Source: Kingella_B sp963529665 (lineage in GTDB: Bacteria; Pseudomonadota; Gammaproteobacteria; Burkholderiales; Neisseriaceae). From it: DNA of 45,580 bases. This document shows, piece after piece, positions 32,668 through 40,505 of the stretch. The notes under the pieces are model-generated. The model searched no databases, had not been told where the DNA came from, and worked only from the letters and a program-made list of their open reading frames with translations. Position numbers and translations under genes: made by a program. Position 1 is the stretch's first letter. Every line of letters starts with the position of its first letter. The DNA lies in assembly GCA_963529665.1 (NCBI GenBank), contig CAUSAG010000019.1:1-45580 (forward strand), read 5' to 3'.

Positions 32668-33462
32668 TTACGCCACGCCCATTTCGTTATCGCACACCAC
32701 GGCTTGCACGCCGTTTGCCTGCCAAGCCTGTTGCCAAAACGCGGCGACATCTGCGCTGGCAACCGCAATAATCGGCATCGGCGCGCCATCGCGCAACGCA
32801 TCTGCCAGCGCCTGCGCCATCGCGTTATCGTTCACGCGCCATACAATCGCATCGGCATCTTGCGCCGCGTGAAACTGTGCCACATTGTCCACCGCCGCCC
32901 ACACGCTGTGCGCGTTTTCAGGCTGCCTATTGTGTTGCCGCCAATCATCCAGCGGCAGCCACATCGCTTCGTGCGGCATCTCTGCCATTATGTGCGGCAC
33001 GATGCGATATGTGCCCGAAGCATTTTCGCCCAGCAAACCCGTTTTCAGGCTGCCTGAAAACGCGGTGGGCACGGCTAACGAAGCGAGCAGGGCGGTATTG
33101 GCGGGCAGCATCGGCGACACGGTGAAATCGCCTGCCTTTTGCCACGCCCATTGCTGCTGCTCGCGCGCTTGCAATTCGCCGCGCCATTCGTGCGCCGCCA
33201 CGCGGAAAAAACGCAGGTTCACATGAGCGTGTTCGTAGCGATAAAACTTCGCCAGCCACGGCGTGGCGTGCAAAATCTCCACGCCCAATTCTTCCATAAA
33301 CTCGCGTTGCAGCGCGGCAAACTCGCTTTCGCCTGCTTCCACCTTGCCGCCTGCAAATTCCCAATAGCCCGCATACGCCTTGCCTTGCGGGCGCGATGAG
33401 AGCAGAAATTCGCCGCGTTCGTTAAACAAAATGCCAGCGACAACGTGGATTTTTGGGGGCAT
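32668..33462 (-). CDS. mutT: MutT-type Nudix hydrolase with C-terminal extension
   Basis: Probable 8-oxo-dGTP pyrophosphatase cleaning the nucleotide pool. The ATG at 33462 is chosen over an upstream GTG because AAGGA lies 8 bases before it. From there 264 residues: the Nudix box GKVEAGESEFAALQREFMEELGV is at about 38-60, preceded by SSRPQGKAYAGYWEFAGG, both typical of MutT. The region after about residue 130 is a separate domain that looks like an eroded alpha/beta barrel or a thiamine-phosphate-synthase remnant, as seen in some MutT fusions; that is tentative. Composite DUS are read as FSGSLKTG and RQPENAHS. Confidence 0.88.
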   Translation of the reverse strand: MPPKIHVVAGILFNERGEFLLSSRPQGKAYAGYWEFAGGKVEAGESEFAALQREFMEELGVEILHATPWLAKFYRYEHAHVNLRFFRVAAHEWRGELQAREQQQWAWQKAGDFTVSPMLPANTALLASLAVPTAFSGSLKTGLLGENASGTYRIVPHIMAEMPHEAMWLPLDDWRQHNRQPENAHSVWAAVDNVAQFHAAQDADAIVWRVNDNAMAQALADALRDGAPMPIIAVASADVAAFWQQAWQANGVQAVVCDNEMGVA

Positions 33463-33592
33463 GGGTTTTTCCTTTGGATTGGGGTTGCGCGCCACGATGG
33501 GCGGTGGAGATGGGGTTGTCCAAAGGCAGCCTGAAAACGGGTTTTACTCGGTTTCAGGCTGCCTATGAGTTTTCAGGCTGCCTATCGTCCCC

Positions 33593-33630
33593 ACAAAAAC
33601 AAACAGCGCGAAATCTCACGCTGCTTGTTT
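33593..33630 (-). terminator. Terminator of hom
   Basis: A 12-bp stem with one G-T pair (33597-33608 with 33619-33630), 10-base loop, then TTTTTG on the minus strand, 12 bp after the hom stop. Three DUS lie just beyond it at 33525-33584, without a gene. Confidence 0.85.
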
Positions 33631-33641
33631 AACCAACACGG

Positions 33642-34949
33642 CTAGCCGTGCAAACTTTCCATCCGAATCATCACCACAGGCGCGGCAACGGTTTCTTGCG
33701 CTTCAATTTCCGCAATCGCCGCCTTGATGTTTTTCTCAATGGTGGAGTGCGTCAGAATCACAATTTCGGCGTGGGTGCTGTCTAGCACGCTTTTTTGAAT
33801 CAACGCCTCAATGGAAATATCGTATTTTGCCAACACCGCCGCCACCGCCGCCAACACGCCCGCTTGGTCTTGCGTGTACATCCGCAGATAATAGCTGCTG
33901 GTGATGTCGTCGATGGACAAGAAATTTTGCGCTTGCACCTTGTCGGACTGGAAGCCCAGCAGCGGCACGCGCGTTTCGCTGTCGGCATCCAGCAAGCGGC
34001 AGATGTCAATAATATCCGCCACCACCGCGCTGGCAGTGGGCAACGCGCCCGCGCCCGCGCCGTAATACAACGTTTCGCCCACCATATCCGCTTTCACGCG
34101 CACCGCGTTCATCACGCCGTTCACATTCGCCAGCAAGCGGCTTTCAGGCAGCAGGGTGGGGTGCACGCGCAGCTCAATGCCTTTTTCGGTGCGGCGCGTG
34201 ATGCCCAGCAGTTTGATGCGGTAGCCCAGCTCTTCCGCGTATTGGATGTCGCGGCTGTCGAGCTTGCTGATGCCCTCCAAATAGCACGCGCCAAAGTTCA
34301 CGGGCGTGCCAAACGCCAACGCCGACATAATGGTGATTTTATGCCCCGCGTCGTGCCCTTCCACGTCAAACGTGGGGTCGGCTTCGGCGTAGCCCAAATC
34401 TTGCGCCTGTTTCAATACATCGGCAAACGCCGCGCCTTTTTCGCGCATTTCGCTCAAAATAAAATTGCTGGTGCCGTTGATGATGCCCGTGATGCTGTGG
34501 ATGCGGTTGGCCGCCAAGCCCTCGCGCAGCGTTTTGATGATGGGAATGCCACCCGCCACCGCCGCTTCAAAGTGAATCATCACGTTGTTTTTTTCGGCAA
34601 GGGCGAAGATTTCGTTGCCGTATTCGGCGAGCAGTTTTTTGTTGGCGGTAACGATGTGTTTGCCGTTTTTAATGGCTTGCAACACGGCATCTTTGGCGAT
34701 TTCTGTGCCGCCGTAAAGCTCTACCACAATATCCACATCGTCGCGTTGCACCAATTCGGTGGGCTCGGTTACCACCGCCGCTTGCGGGCAAAGCTGGCGC
34801 GCCCGCACCGTGTTGCGCGTGCACACGGCGGTTACGCGCACCTCGCGCCCCAAACGCCTGCTGATTTCCGCCGCGTTGTCTTGCAACACTTGCGCGGTGC
34901 CGCCGCCCACCGTGCCTAAACCCAAAATGCCAATGTTGACTGCTTGCAT
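33642..34949 (-). CDS. hom: Homoserine dehydrogenase
   Basis: Reduces aspartate semialdehyde to homoserine on the threonine/methionine branch, which fits with metZ in the window. The ATG at 34949 gives 435 residues and the N-terminal GILGLGTVGGGTAQVL; a longer in-frame extension upstream is mostly translated DUS and promoter and is rejected. The catalytic region contains TANKKLLAEYG, GGIPIIKTLREGLAANRI and INGTSNFIL (about 140-175). The C-terminal ACT domain (about 350-435) suggests threonine feedback control. Confidence 0.95.
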   Translation of the reverse strand: MQAVNIGILGLGTVGGGTAQVLQDNAAEISRRLGREVRVTAVCTRNTVRARQLCPQAAVVTEPTELVQRDDVDIVVELYGGTEIAKDAVLQAIKNGKHIVTANKKLLAEYGNEIFALAEKNNVMIHFEAAVAGGIPIIKTLREGLAANRIHSITGIINGTSNFILSEMREKGAAFADVLKQAQDLGYAEADPTFDVEGHDAGHKITIMSALAFGTPVNFGACYLEGISKLDSRDIQYAEELGYRIKLLGITRRTEKGIELRVHPTLLPESRLLANVNGVMNAVRVKADMVGETLYYGAGAGALPTASAVVADIIDICRLLDADSETRVPLLGFQSDKVQAQNFLSIDDITSSYYLRMYTQDQAGVLAAVAAVLAKYDISIEALIQKSVLDSTHAEIVILTHSTIEKNIKAAIAEIEAQETVAAPVVMIRMESLHG

Positions 34950-35091
34950 AAAAGTTGCCCCTAACTGAGAAAGAAAGTAATTGAAGTTATGAAAAATTTG
35001 AAAACGCGCGATGGTAAACCATTTCAGGCAGCCTGAAAACCAATAAAGCCATGTTGTTGCTGGCTTTTGGCATGATGCGTGCCTTGCGCGT

Positions 35092-35442
35092 TTAGGCAGC
35101 CTGAAACAGGGTTTCCATGTCGTTAAACTGCATCGGCACAAGGTTTGCCCGTAAACCAAAAGGCTTGAACGCTTTGTTGATTAACTCTATGGATACCGCG
35201 CGGTCGTTTTCCAAATTGCTCAGCGACGGCAGCGAAACGCCCACCAGCTTAGCAAACTGCGCTTGCTTTAAGCCCAGCATTTCAATGCGCAGGCGTTTGA
35301 GTGCTTGCCCTTGCGTGAGCTTGCCTTGCCACAGCTCGCGCAGAATTTGGTTGCGAAATTCGCTGCGTTGTTGGGCGGAGAGTGTGGTTTTGTTTTTGGT
35401 GGCGCGTGGTTGTTTGGGTGTGGGTAGTTTGGGTGTGGTCAT
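35092..35442 (-). CDS. hipB: HipB-type XRE antitoxin/repressor
   Basis: 116 residues. A basic, Pro-rich tail (1-20) is followed by a helix (24-43) and a Cro/C1-type helix-turn-helix at about 55-85: LGLKQAQFAKLVGVSLPSLSNLEND. It should bind an operator and neutralise HipA. The ATG at 35442 overlaps the hipA stop by 4 bp (ATGA). The toxin is therefore first and the antitoxin second, the reverse of E. coli hipBA. The stop (FQAA-TAA) is a DUS. Confidence 0.85.
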   Translation of the reverse strand: MTTPKLPTPKQPRATKNKTTLSAQQRSEFRNQILRELWQGKLTQGQALKRLRIEMLGLKQAQFAKLVGVSLPSLSNLENDRAVSIELINKAFKPFGLRANLVPMQFNDMETLFQAA

Positions 35443-36782
35443 AGCAAGCCCCAGCGTTTGAATTTGGTGGGTAGATGGTCGTAGCCCAAGCCCGCCATGT
35501 TTAGGATGCTGCTTGGCACGCCGCGTTGTTGTAGGTTGTGTTTCAAATCCAGCAGTTTTTCGGCGGTGGCTTGGAGTGTGGATAGCAGGGCATCGGGGTC
35601 GGTTAAATCGGCAAACGATTGGGCAATGGAGGGAAAATCGTATTCGCCGCCGTTTTCCAAAGGCGCGCCCCAAGTGGTGCTGCGGATGATGCCCTCGGGG
35701 TCGGCTTTCATCGGGGCGAAATCGTAAATTGGGGCAAATTCTATGCTGCCTGCGCGGCGGATAAAGGCGGTGTTGCGTCCATGATTATCGCTGTTGCCAA
35801 ACGCGATATTGAGCAAATCGCGCTGCAACCATTGGCTAATCCACGTGCCTGCATCAAGCTGAAAACCTTGCGTTTGAACCAGATGGCTGCGCTGAATTTT
35901 TTGCAAAATGGTGCGGATGGTTTCGCCTTGGTTTAAATAACTGCCCGCGCCGCGTTCCAGCAGGGAATACACGCTTTCCATCGCCAGCCGTGTGGTCTGC
36001 CCTTGCGTGTGTTCCACATCAAAGCGCGGCAGCCATAAAGACGGATAGCGCTCGCCTTCTTCCAGCTTGATTTGCGCGGTATCCATGCTGGCAAAGCCTA
36101 GCGCGGTTAATTCGTGGTAAAAATGAAATTCGGCGCGCAGGATGTCGCAATCAATCAGCGTGCGCTGGTTGCGCGGATATTTCACCAGATAATACGCGTC
36201 GGCAGATTTTCCATCTTGCTGATTGTCAATCCAAATATCGCCGCTTGGCGTTTGGCGCAGCAGCAATTTCGGCGCTTCGCCGCCTGCGCCCGTTGCGCCG
36301 CCTGCAATCGCACCGTGTTCTTGCGCGTATTCCAAAAAATCGGCTTGGCGGTTAATTGCTTCGGCAGCCTGAAAATGCCGCGTGGCGGCTTCGGGCGGCA
36401 CGGCTTGTTTGATGCGCACATTGCCAATCGGCGCAATCGTGCCGCGTTTCAGCAGCGTGTAGTTTTGCTGGTTTTCAGGCTGCCTGCCTATGCCCAAATG
36501 CTGCATCCAATAGCGGCGGCTCGCGCCCGATGGGATGATGTCGTCCAAAAAAGTAAACGGCTGATTTTGATAACCCATGATGTTCACGGGATAATTCAGC
36601 CCCAGTGCGTACACATCGTCTTTTTCCCAGCAGAGAAAATCGCCGTTTTCGGCTTGGCAAAAGGCGTAGTCGTTTAGATAATCCAAATGCGTGCACACGA
36701 AATCGGCGTTAAACGATAATTCGGCGGCATCGTGCCATTGCTGATGATGAAAAATTTGAAGCGTAAGATTTTCAGGCTGCAT
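35439..36782 (-). CDS. hipA: HipA family serine/threonine kinase toxin
   Basis: 447 residues, HipA-like kinase expected to phosphorylate an aminoacyl-tRNA synthetase or other target. The ATP-loop region EAPKLLLR is at about 169-176, the catalytic loop GNSDNHGRN at 329-337 (Asp332) and the Mg-binding Tyr-Asp in YDFAPM at 353-358 (Asp354), so it looks active. The N-terminal 110 residues differ from E. coli HipA and resemble the YjjJ branch. The start codon lies inside a variant DUS (ATGCAGCCTGAA) and no clear Shine-Dalgarno is seen. DUS-derived peptides RQPENQQ and HFQAAEA lie inside. Confidence 0.88.
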   Translation of the reverse strand: MQPENLTLQIFHHQQWHDAAELSFNADFVCTHLDYLNDYAFCQAENGDFLCWEKDDVYALGLNYPVNIMGYQNQPFTFLDDIIPSGASRRYWMQHLGIGRQPENQQNYTLLKRGTIAPIGNVRIKQAVPPEAATRHFQAAEAINRQADFLEYAQEHGAIAGGATGAGGEAPKLLLRQTPSGDIWIDNQQDGKSADAYYLVKYPRNQRTLIDCDILRAEFHFYHELTALGFASMDTAQIKLEEGERYPSLWLPRFDVEHTQGQTTRLAMESVYSLLERGAGSYLNQGETIRTILQKIQRSHLVQTQGFQLDAGTWISQWLQRDLLNIAFGNSDNHGRNTAFIRRAGSIEFAPIYDFAPMKADPEGIIRSTTWGAPLENGGEYDFPSIAQSFADLTDPDALLSTLQATAEKLLDLKHNLQQRGVPSSILNMAGLGYDHLPTKFKRWGLL

Positions 36783-36817
36783 GGTGTGAAACGCAATAAA
36801 AAATAAAAAACCCGAGT

Positions 36818-36825
36818 ATTATAAT
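36818..36825. promoter_or_regulatory. Overlapping divergent -10 hexamers (ATTATAAT) between hipA and the Mth938-like gene
   Basis: TATAAT is read on the minus strand at 36818-36823 toward hipA and on the plus strand at 36820-36825 toward 36911. Neither has a convincing -35. The surrounding 100 bp are very AT-rich. HipB may bind here to control both directions; that is inference. Confidence 0.45.
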
Positions 36826-36910
36826 GAAAATCAGCGAATAATTTATAAAATTTGAGAAATTATTTTCAGGCTGCTCTTTTCAGGCTGCCTTTATTTGAGA
36901 AAGATTTAAG

Positions 36911-37273
36911 ATGCAATTTCAAGACCAAACCCCACTCGCCGCCATCGTTATAGACAGCTATCGTGCAGGAGAAATCATCATCAACCAAACCGCCTACACG
37001 CAAAACGTGCAACTGGGCGACAGCGTTGCCCCTTGCCCGCACGCCTCGCCGCACGATTTAACCCTTGCCGATTTTCAGGCTGCCTTAAACGCGGGCGCAG
37101 AAATCATCCTGATTGGCACGGGCGAAAAACAGCAATTCTTATCGCCCAAGCTGGCGGCGGCATTATCCGCACACGGCGCAGCGTTGGAGTGCATGACCAC
37201 CGCCGCCGCCTGCCGCACCTATGCGCTGTTGGCAAGCGAAGGGCGCAAAGTTTGGGCGTGGCTGTGGGTGTAG
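36911..37273 (+). CDS. Mth938-like (DUF498/AAMDC) domain protein
   Basis: 120 residues of the Mth938/Xcc1710-like alpha/beta fold. IDSYRAGEIIINQTAYTQNV (about 15-34, split by the turn), the central AEIILIGTGEKQQFLSPKL and LECMTTAAACRTYALLASEGRKVWAWL at the end are typical. Function is unclear; the family includes NDUFAF3-like assembly proteins. One DUS is read as DFQAALNA. It is divergent from hipA. Confidence 0.87.
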   Translation: MQFQDQTPLAAIVIDSYRAGEIIINQTAYTQNVQLGDSVAPCPHASPHDLTLADFQAALNAGAEIILIGTGEKQQFLSPKLAAALSAHGAALECMTTAAACRTYALLASEGRKVWAWLWV

Positions 37274-37380
37274 CGCAGCCCATAGAGGCAGCCTGAAACG
37301 CAGTTGGGTGCAGCTAAAACGACTGCGCCGCAATCAACGCCAACAAGCAACGATTGCGCCCAATCAGCGCGAACCCAAGA

Positions 37381-37431
37381 TTGGATTTTCAGGCTGCCTT
37401 ATCCCGCATCATCGGCAGCCTGAAAATCCAA
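37381..37431. repeat. 18-bp perfect hairpin from extended DUS pair
   Basis: TTGGATTTTCAGGCTGCC (37381-37398) pairs perfectly with 37414-37431 around a 15-base loop. Symmetry extends beyond the DUS by six bases on each side. No T-run follows. It lies between the Mth938-like gene and rlmN, in a 254-bp gap with three other DUS or variants and no visible gene. Confidence 0.7.
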
Positions 37432-37459
37432 CGTTCAATTAGGTAAAAACCCAAAACCT

Positions 37460-37468
37460 TGTTAAAAT
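37460..37468 (+). promoter_or_regulatory. Extended -10 element upstream of rlmN
   Basis: TGTTAAAAT, identical to the element before rarA, lies 60 bp before the rlmN start. It would drive the rlmN-pilW-rodZ unit. No good -35. A DUS lies in the leader at 37484-37495. Confidence 0.45.
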
Positions 37469-37527
37469 GCGCCACTTTGCATTTTCAGGCTGCCTCAGCC
37501 GTTCATTATTCCAATCCAACGCACACC

Positions 37528-38628
37528 ATGAAGACCAATCTGCTCAACTACAACCTAAACGGCTTAACCGATCACTTCGCGCAAATGGGCGAAAAACCCT
37601 TTCGCGCCAAGCAAGTGATGCGTTGGATACACCAAAGCGGCGCGCAAACCTTTGACGAAATGACCGACCTAGCCAAAGCCCTGCGCGCCAAGCTAGACAG
37701 CAACGCCACCATCGGCATCCCCGCCTTAATGATGGCGCAAGAAAGCCGCGACGGCACGCGCAAATGGCTGTTAGACGTGGGCACAGGCAACGGCGTAGAA
37801 ACCGTATTCATACCCGAAGCCGAGCGTGGCACGCTGTGTATCTCATCACAAGTGGGCTGCGCTTTAGAATGCACATTTTGCTCAACAGGACGGCAAGGCT
37901 TCAACCGCAATCTCACCGCTGCCGAAATCATCGGGCAGCTTTGGTGGGCAAACAAAGCTTTAGGCGTAACCCCCAAAAACGAACGCGTGATTTCCAACGT
38001 GGTGATGATGGGCATGGGCGAGCCGATGGCGAATTATGACAACGTCATCACCGCACTTTCCATTATGTTAGACGACCACGGCTACGGATTAAGCCGCCGC
38101 CGCGTAACCGTGTCCACATCGGGCATGGTGCCGCAGATGGACAGATTGAAAGACGACATGCCCGTTGCCCTTGCCGTGTCGCTGCACGCGTCTAACGACA
38201 AAGTGCGCGACGAAATCGTGCCGCTCAACAAAAAATATCCGCTCAAAGAACTGATGGCCGCTTGCAACCGCTATCTTGCCAAAGCCCCGCGCGATTTCAT
38301 CACGTTTGAATATGTGATGCTGGATGGCATCAACGATAAGCCCGAGCACGCCCGCGAGCTGGTGCAGTTGGTAAAAGACACGCCGTGCAAATTCAATCTG
38401 ATTCCGTTCAATCCGTTCCCCAATTCGGGCTACGAGCGGTCTAGCAACAAAAACATCAATATTTTCAAAGAAATTTTAATGGAAGCCGACTTGGTTACCA
38501 CTGTTCGCAAAACGCGCGGCGACGACATTGACGCTGCGTGCGGACAGTTGGCTGGTCAGGTGCAAGACAAAACCAAACGCCAAGCAAAATGGCAGCAAAT
38601 TTATGTGGAGAGCAATAATCATGTTTAA
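37528..38628 (+). CDS. rlmN: Dual-specificity 23S rRNA/tRNA adenine-C2 methyltransferase RlmN
   Basis: Radical SAM enzyme methylating A2503 of 23S rRNA and A37 of some tRNAs. The ATG at 37528 gives 366 residues with the conserved start NLLNYNLNGLTDHFAQMGEKPFRAKQ (split across the first helix). The Fe-S motif CALECTFC, with CxxxCxxC spacing, is near residue 113-120, and the second catalytic Cys is in DIDAACGQLAG near 340. It heads the conserved rlmN-pilW-rodZ-ispG order. The upstream in-frame extension is translated DUS and is rejected. Confidence 0.96.
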   Translation: MKTNLLNYNLNGLTDHFAQMGEKPFRAKQVMRWIHQSGAQTFDEMTDLAKALRAKLDSNATIGIPALMMAQESRDGTRKWLLDVGTGNGVETVFIPEAERGTLCISSQVGCALECTFCSTGRQGFNRNLTAAEIIGQLWWANKALGVTPKNERVISNVVMMGMGEPMANYDNVITALSIMLDDHGYGLSRRRVTVSTSGMVPQMDRLKDDMPVALAVSLHASNDKVRDEIVPLNKKYPLKELMAACNRYLAKAPRDFITFEYVMLDGINDKPEHARELVQLVKDTPCKFNLIPFNPFPNSGYERSSNKNINIFKEILMEADLVTTVRKTRGDDIDAACGQLAGQVQDKTKRQAKWQQIYVESNNHV

Positions 38629-39418
38629 ACAACGTTTATCACGTTTTGTGGTGATGTGTGCAGCGGCGTGTGTGCTGGCGGGCTGCGTTGCAGAAAACCC
38701 GCAGTTCACCGAGTTCAAGCCCGAAAGCAAAAGCGAAAAACGCAAAAACGGCGCGCGCGTGAAAACCGAATTGGCGATTCAATACACGCAAAATCGCGAT
38801 TATCGTTCTGCGGTGCAAGCGATTGATGAAGCAATTAAAGACGACCCTAATTTTGAAATCGCATGGCTGATTCGCGCTCAGGTGTATCAACATCTAAAAG
38901 TATACGACAAAGCCGAAGCGAACTTTCGCCATGCGCTGTCTATGAAGCCCGATAGCGCCGAAATCAACAATAACTATGGCTGGTTTTTATGCGATGCGGT
39001 AAACCGCCCCAGCGAATCCATTGCTTATTTTGACCGCGCCTTGGCAGACCCCACTTATCCTAGCCCCGAAATCGCCAATATGAATAAAGGCATTTGCTAC
39101 GCACGCTCTGGGCAGGTTGCTATGGCAGAGACTTATTTTGAACGTGCTTTGCAGTTGAATCCTGATTTTGTGCCTGTGTTTAAAGAGCGCGCACGTGTTC
39201 ATTTGCAGCAGCGCAAAATTGCGGCGGCGGATAAAGAGTTCCGCCGCTATCAAAGCCGCGTGGATAGATTAAGCGCGGATGATTTGCTGCTGGGCTGGAA
39301 AATCGCCAAAGCCAACAACGAAATGCAGGCGGCTTCTGAATACGAAGCGCAATTACGCATGAATTATCCCTATTCCCCAGAGCTGGAAGCGGTTGGCGGC
39401 AAGGGGGATGATGAGTAA
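38621..39418 (+). CDS. pilW: Type IV pilus biogenesis/stability lipoprotein PilW (PilF of Pseudomonas)
   Basis: Outer-membrane lipoprotein needed for secretin assembly and pilus stability. The ATG at 38621 overlaps rlmN by 8 bp and gives 265 residues with a lipobox VLAGC (Cys22). Tetratricopeptide repeats cover about 50-230 (YRSAVQAIDEAIKDDPNFEIAW, YDKAEANFRHALSMKPDSAEI, and others split by turns). It belongs with pilF-pilG-pilD and comEC in DNA uptake. An upstream in-frame Met exists but would read through rlmN. Confidence 0.93.
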   Translation: MFKQRLSRFVVMCAAACVLAGCVAENPQFTEFKPESKSEKRKNGARVKTELAIQYTQNRDYRSAVQAIDEAIKDDPNFEIAWLIRAQVYQHLKVYDKAEANFRHALSMKPDSAEINNNYGWFLCDAVNRPSESIAYFDRALADPTYPSPEIANMNKGICYARSGQVAMAETYFERALQLNPDFVPVFKERARVHLQQRKIAAADKEFRRYQSRVDRLSADDLLLGWKIAKANNEMQAASEYEAQLRMNYPYSPELEAVGGKGDDE

Positions 39419-40269
39419 TGAGCAAAGCATCTAAAAAACACACCGAAACCGATAACCCGAGCAACAAGGCCGCCGATTTGGGCATTTTGCTGCGCGCCAA
39501 GCGTGAGCAAAAACAGCTTTCCATCGGCGAAGTGTCCGAACGCTTGAAATTGCCCGCACGCCAAATTGAAGCCTTGGAAAACGGCGACTACAACAGCTTG
39601 CCCGAGCCTGTGTTTGTGCGCGGATTTTTGCGCAGCTATGGGCGTTTTCTGAATTTAGAAGAATCCACGCTGAACGATGCGCTGGAAAACGTTGTGCCCA
39701 GCGAAAAAGTACGCAAAGCCATTCAACGCGATGGCAGCCTGAATTTTGCCAACGAAACGCCCAAACGCCCGTTCCCCACTTGGATTTTTGGCATTATTGG
39801 CGTTGCCATCATTGGCTTTGGCGTGTACAAATGGCAAACCAAATCGCAAACGGAACACGCCACCGCCAAGCAAGAAGCGGAAAGCAAGCCTTTGATTGCC
39901 AGCGAAACCGCCAAGCCTGCGCTGGATAATCCGAATGTGGTGGTTAAACCGATGACCGCCAGCGACACGCAAACGCAAACGGCGGCATCATCCGCCAGTG
40001 CTCCCGTAGGCGTGGCAGGCGAATTGGTAATTAACGCGCGCTATCGCACCATGCTCACCGTTACCAACGCCAAGGGCGAAATTTTGATTAACGAGATTGT
40101 GCCATCACGCAGCGAGCATCGTTTTCAAAACGGCGCGCCGTTTGAAGTGCGGCTGGGTTATGCCAGCGGCTCAACGGCAACATTTGGCGGACAGCCCATT
40201 GATATGAACGCCGCGCGTAAAAATGGCAAAACGGCTACCTTTACCGCTGGGGCTTCGGCGCCGCAGTAA
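39418..40269 (+). CDS. rodZ: Cytoskeleton protein RodZ
   Basis: Links MreB to the membrane for rod-shape control. 283 residues: a helix-turn-helix domain at about 20-90 (LGILLRAKREQKQLSIGEV, then LPEPVFVRGFLRSYGRFL), one membrane helix at about 121-140 (WIFGIIGVAIIGFGVYKW), a Thr/Ala-rich linker, and a periplasmic DUF4115 beta domain at about 200-283. Start and the pilW stop share a base (TAATG). One DUS is read as DGSLNFAN. Confidence 0.93.
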   Translation: MSKASKKHTETDNPSNKAADLGILLRAKREQKQLSIGEVSERLKLPARQIEALENGDYNSLPEPVFVRGFLRSYGRFLNLEESTLNDALENVVPSEKVRKAIQRDGSLNFANETPKRPFPTWIFGIIGVAIIGFGVYKWQTKSQTEHATAKQEAESKPLIASETAKPALDNPNVVVKPMTASDTQTQTAASSASAPVGVAGELVINARYRTMLTVTNAKGEILINEIVPSRSEHRFQNGAPFEVRLGYASGSTATFGGQPIDMNAARKNGKTATFTAGASAPQ

Positions 40270-40289
40270 AGTTTGCGCCGATAAGGCAG

Positions 40290-40467
40290 CCTGAAAAACT
40301 GTTGCGCTGTTGCTGGCGCGGGATGCGTTTTCAGGCTGCCTTTGCTGAAAAAGCCGTTCATCCGCGCATCCATAGGCAGCCTGAAAACTTGAAACGACCT
40401 TTTCCATTCAATCCGCATTATTCCCACCACCCTTTTCAGGCTGCCTTCTCCATCATAGGCAGCCTGA
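40290..40467. repeat. Array of five DUS between rodZ and ispG
   Basis: DUS alternate in orientation near 40284, 40329, 40373, 40434 and 40457, forming two hairpins. Between them the sequence is non-repetitive. The 40270-40505 gap contains nothing else visible. They probably terminate rodZ transcripts. Confidence 0.7.
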
Positions 40468-40505
40468 AACCCAGTTCAACCAAGTAAACATCACGCACAC
40501 ACACC

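Noticed and set aside
33795..34919. 374-codon plus-strand open frame opposite hom
   Set aside because: Antisense shadow with biased His/Arg/Gln composition; hom is clearly the gene.
34950..35159. N-terminal extension of hom by 70 codons
   Set aside because: The extra codons translate promoter and DUS sequence (FRLPKRA, FSGCLKW); the Rossmann fold starts right after the ATG at 34949.
35443..35673. Longer HipB starting at 35673
   Set aside because: It would read through the hipA C-terminus in another frame; the ATG at 35442 with the 4-bp overlap is far more plausible.
40290..40467. CRISPR-like regularly spaced short repeats
   Set aside because: The repeats are the genome-wide 12-mer DUS in alternating orientation with unequal spacing. 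No CRISPR array or cas gene was seen.
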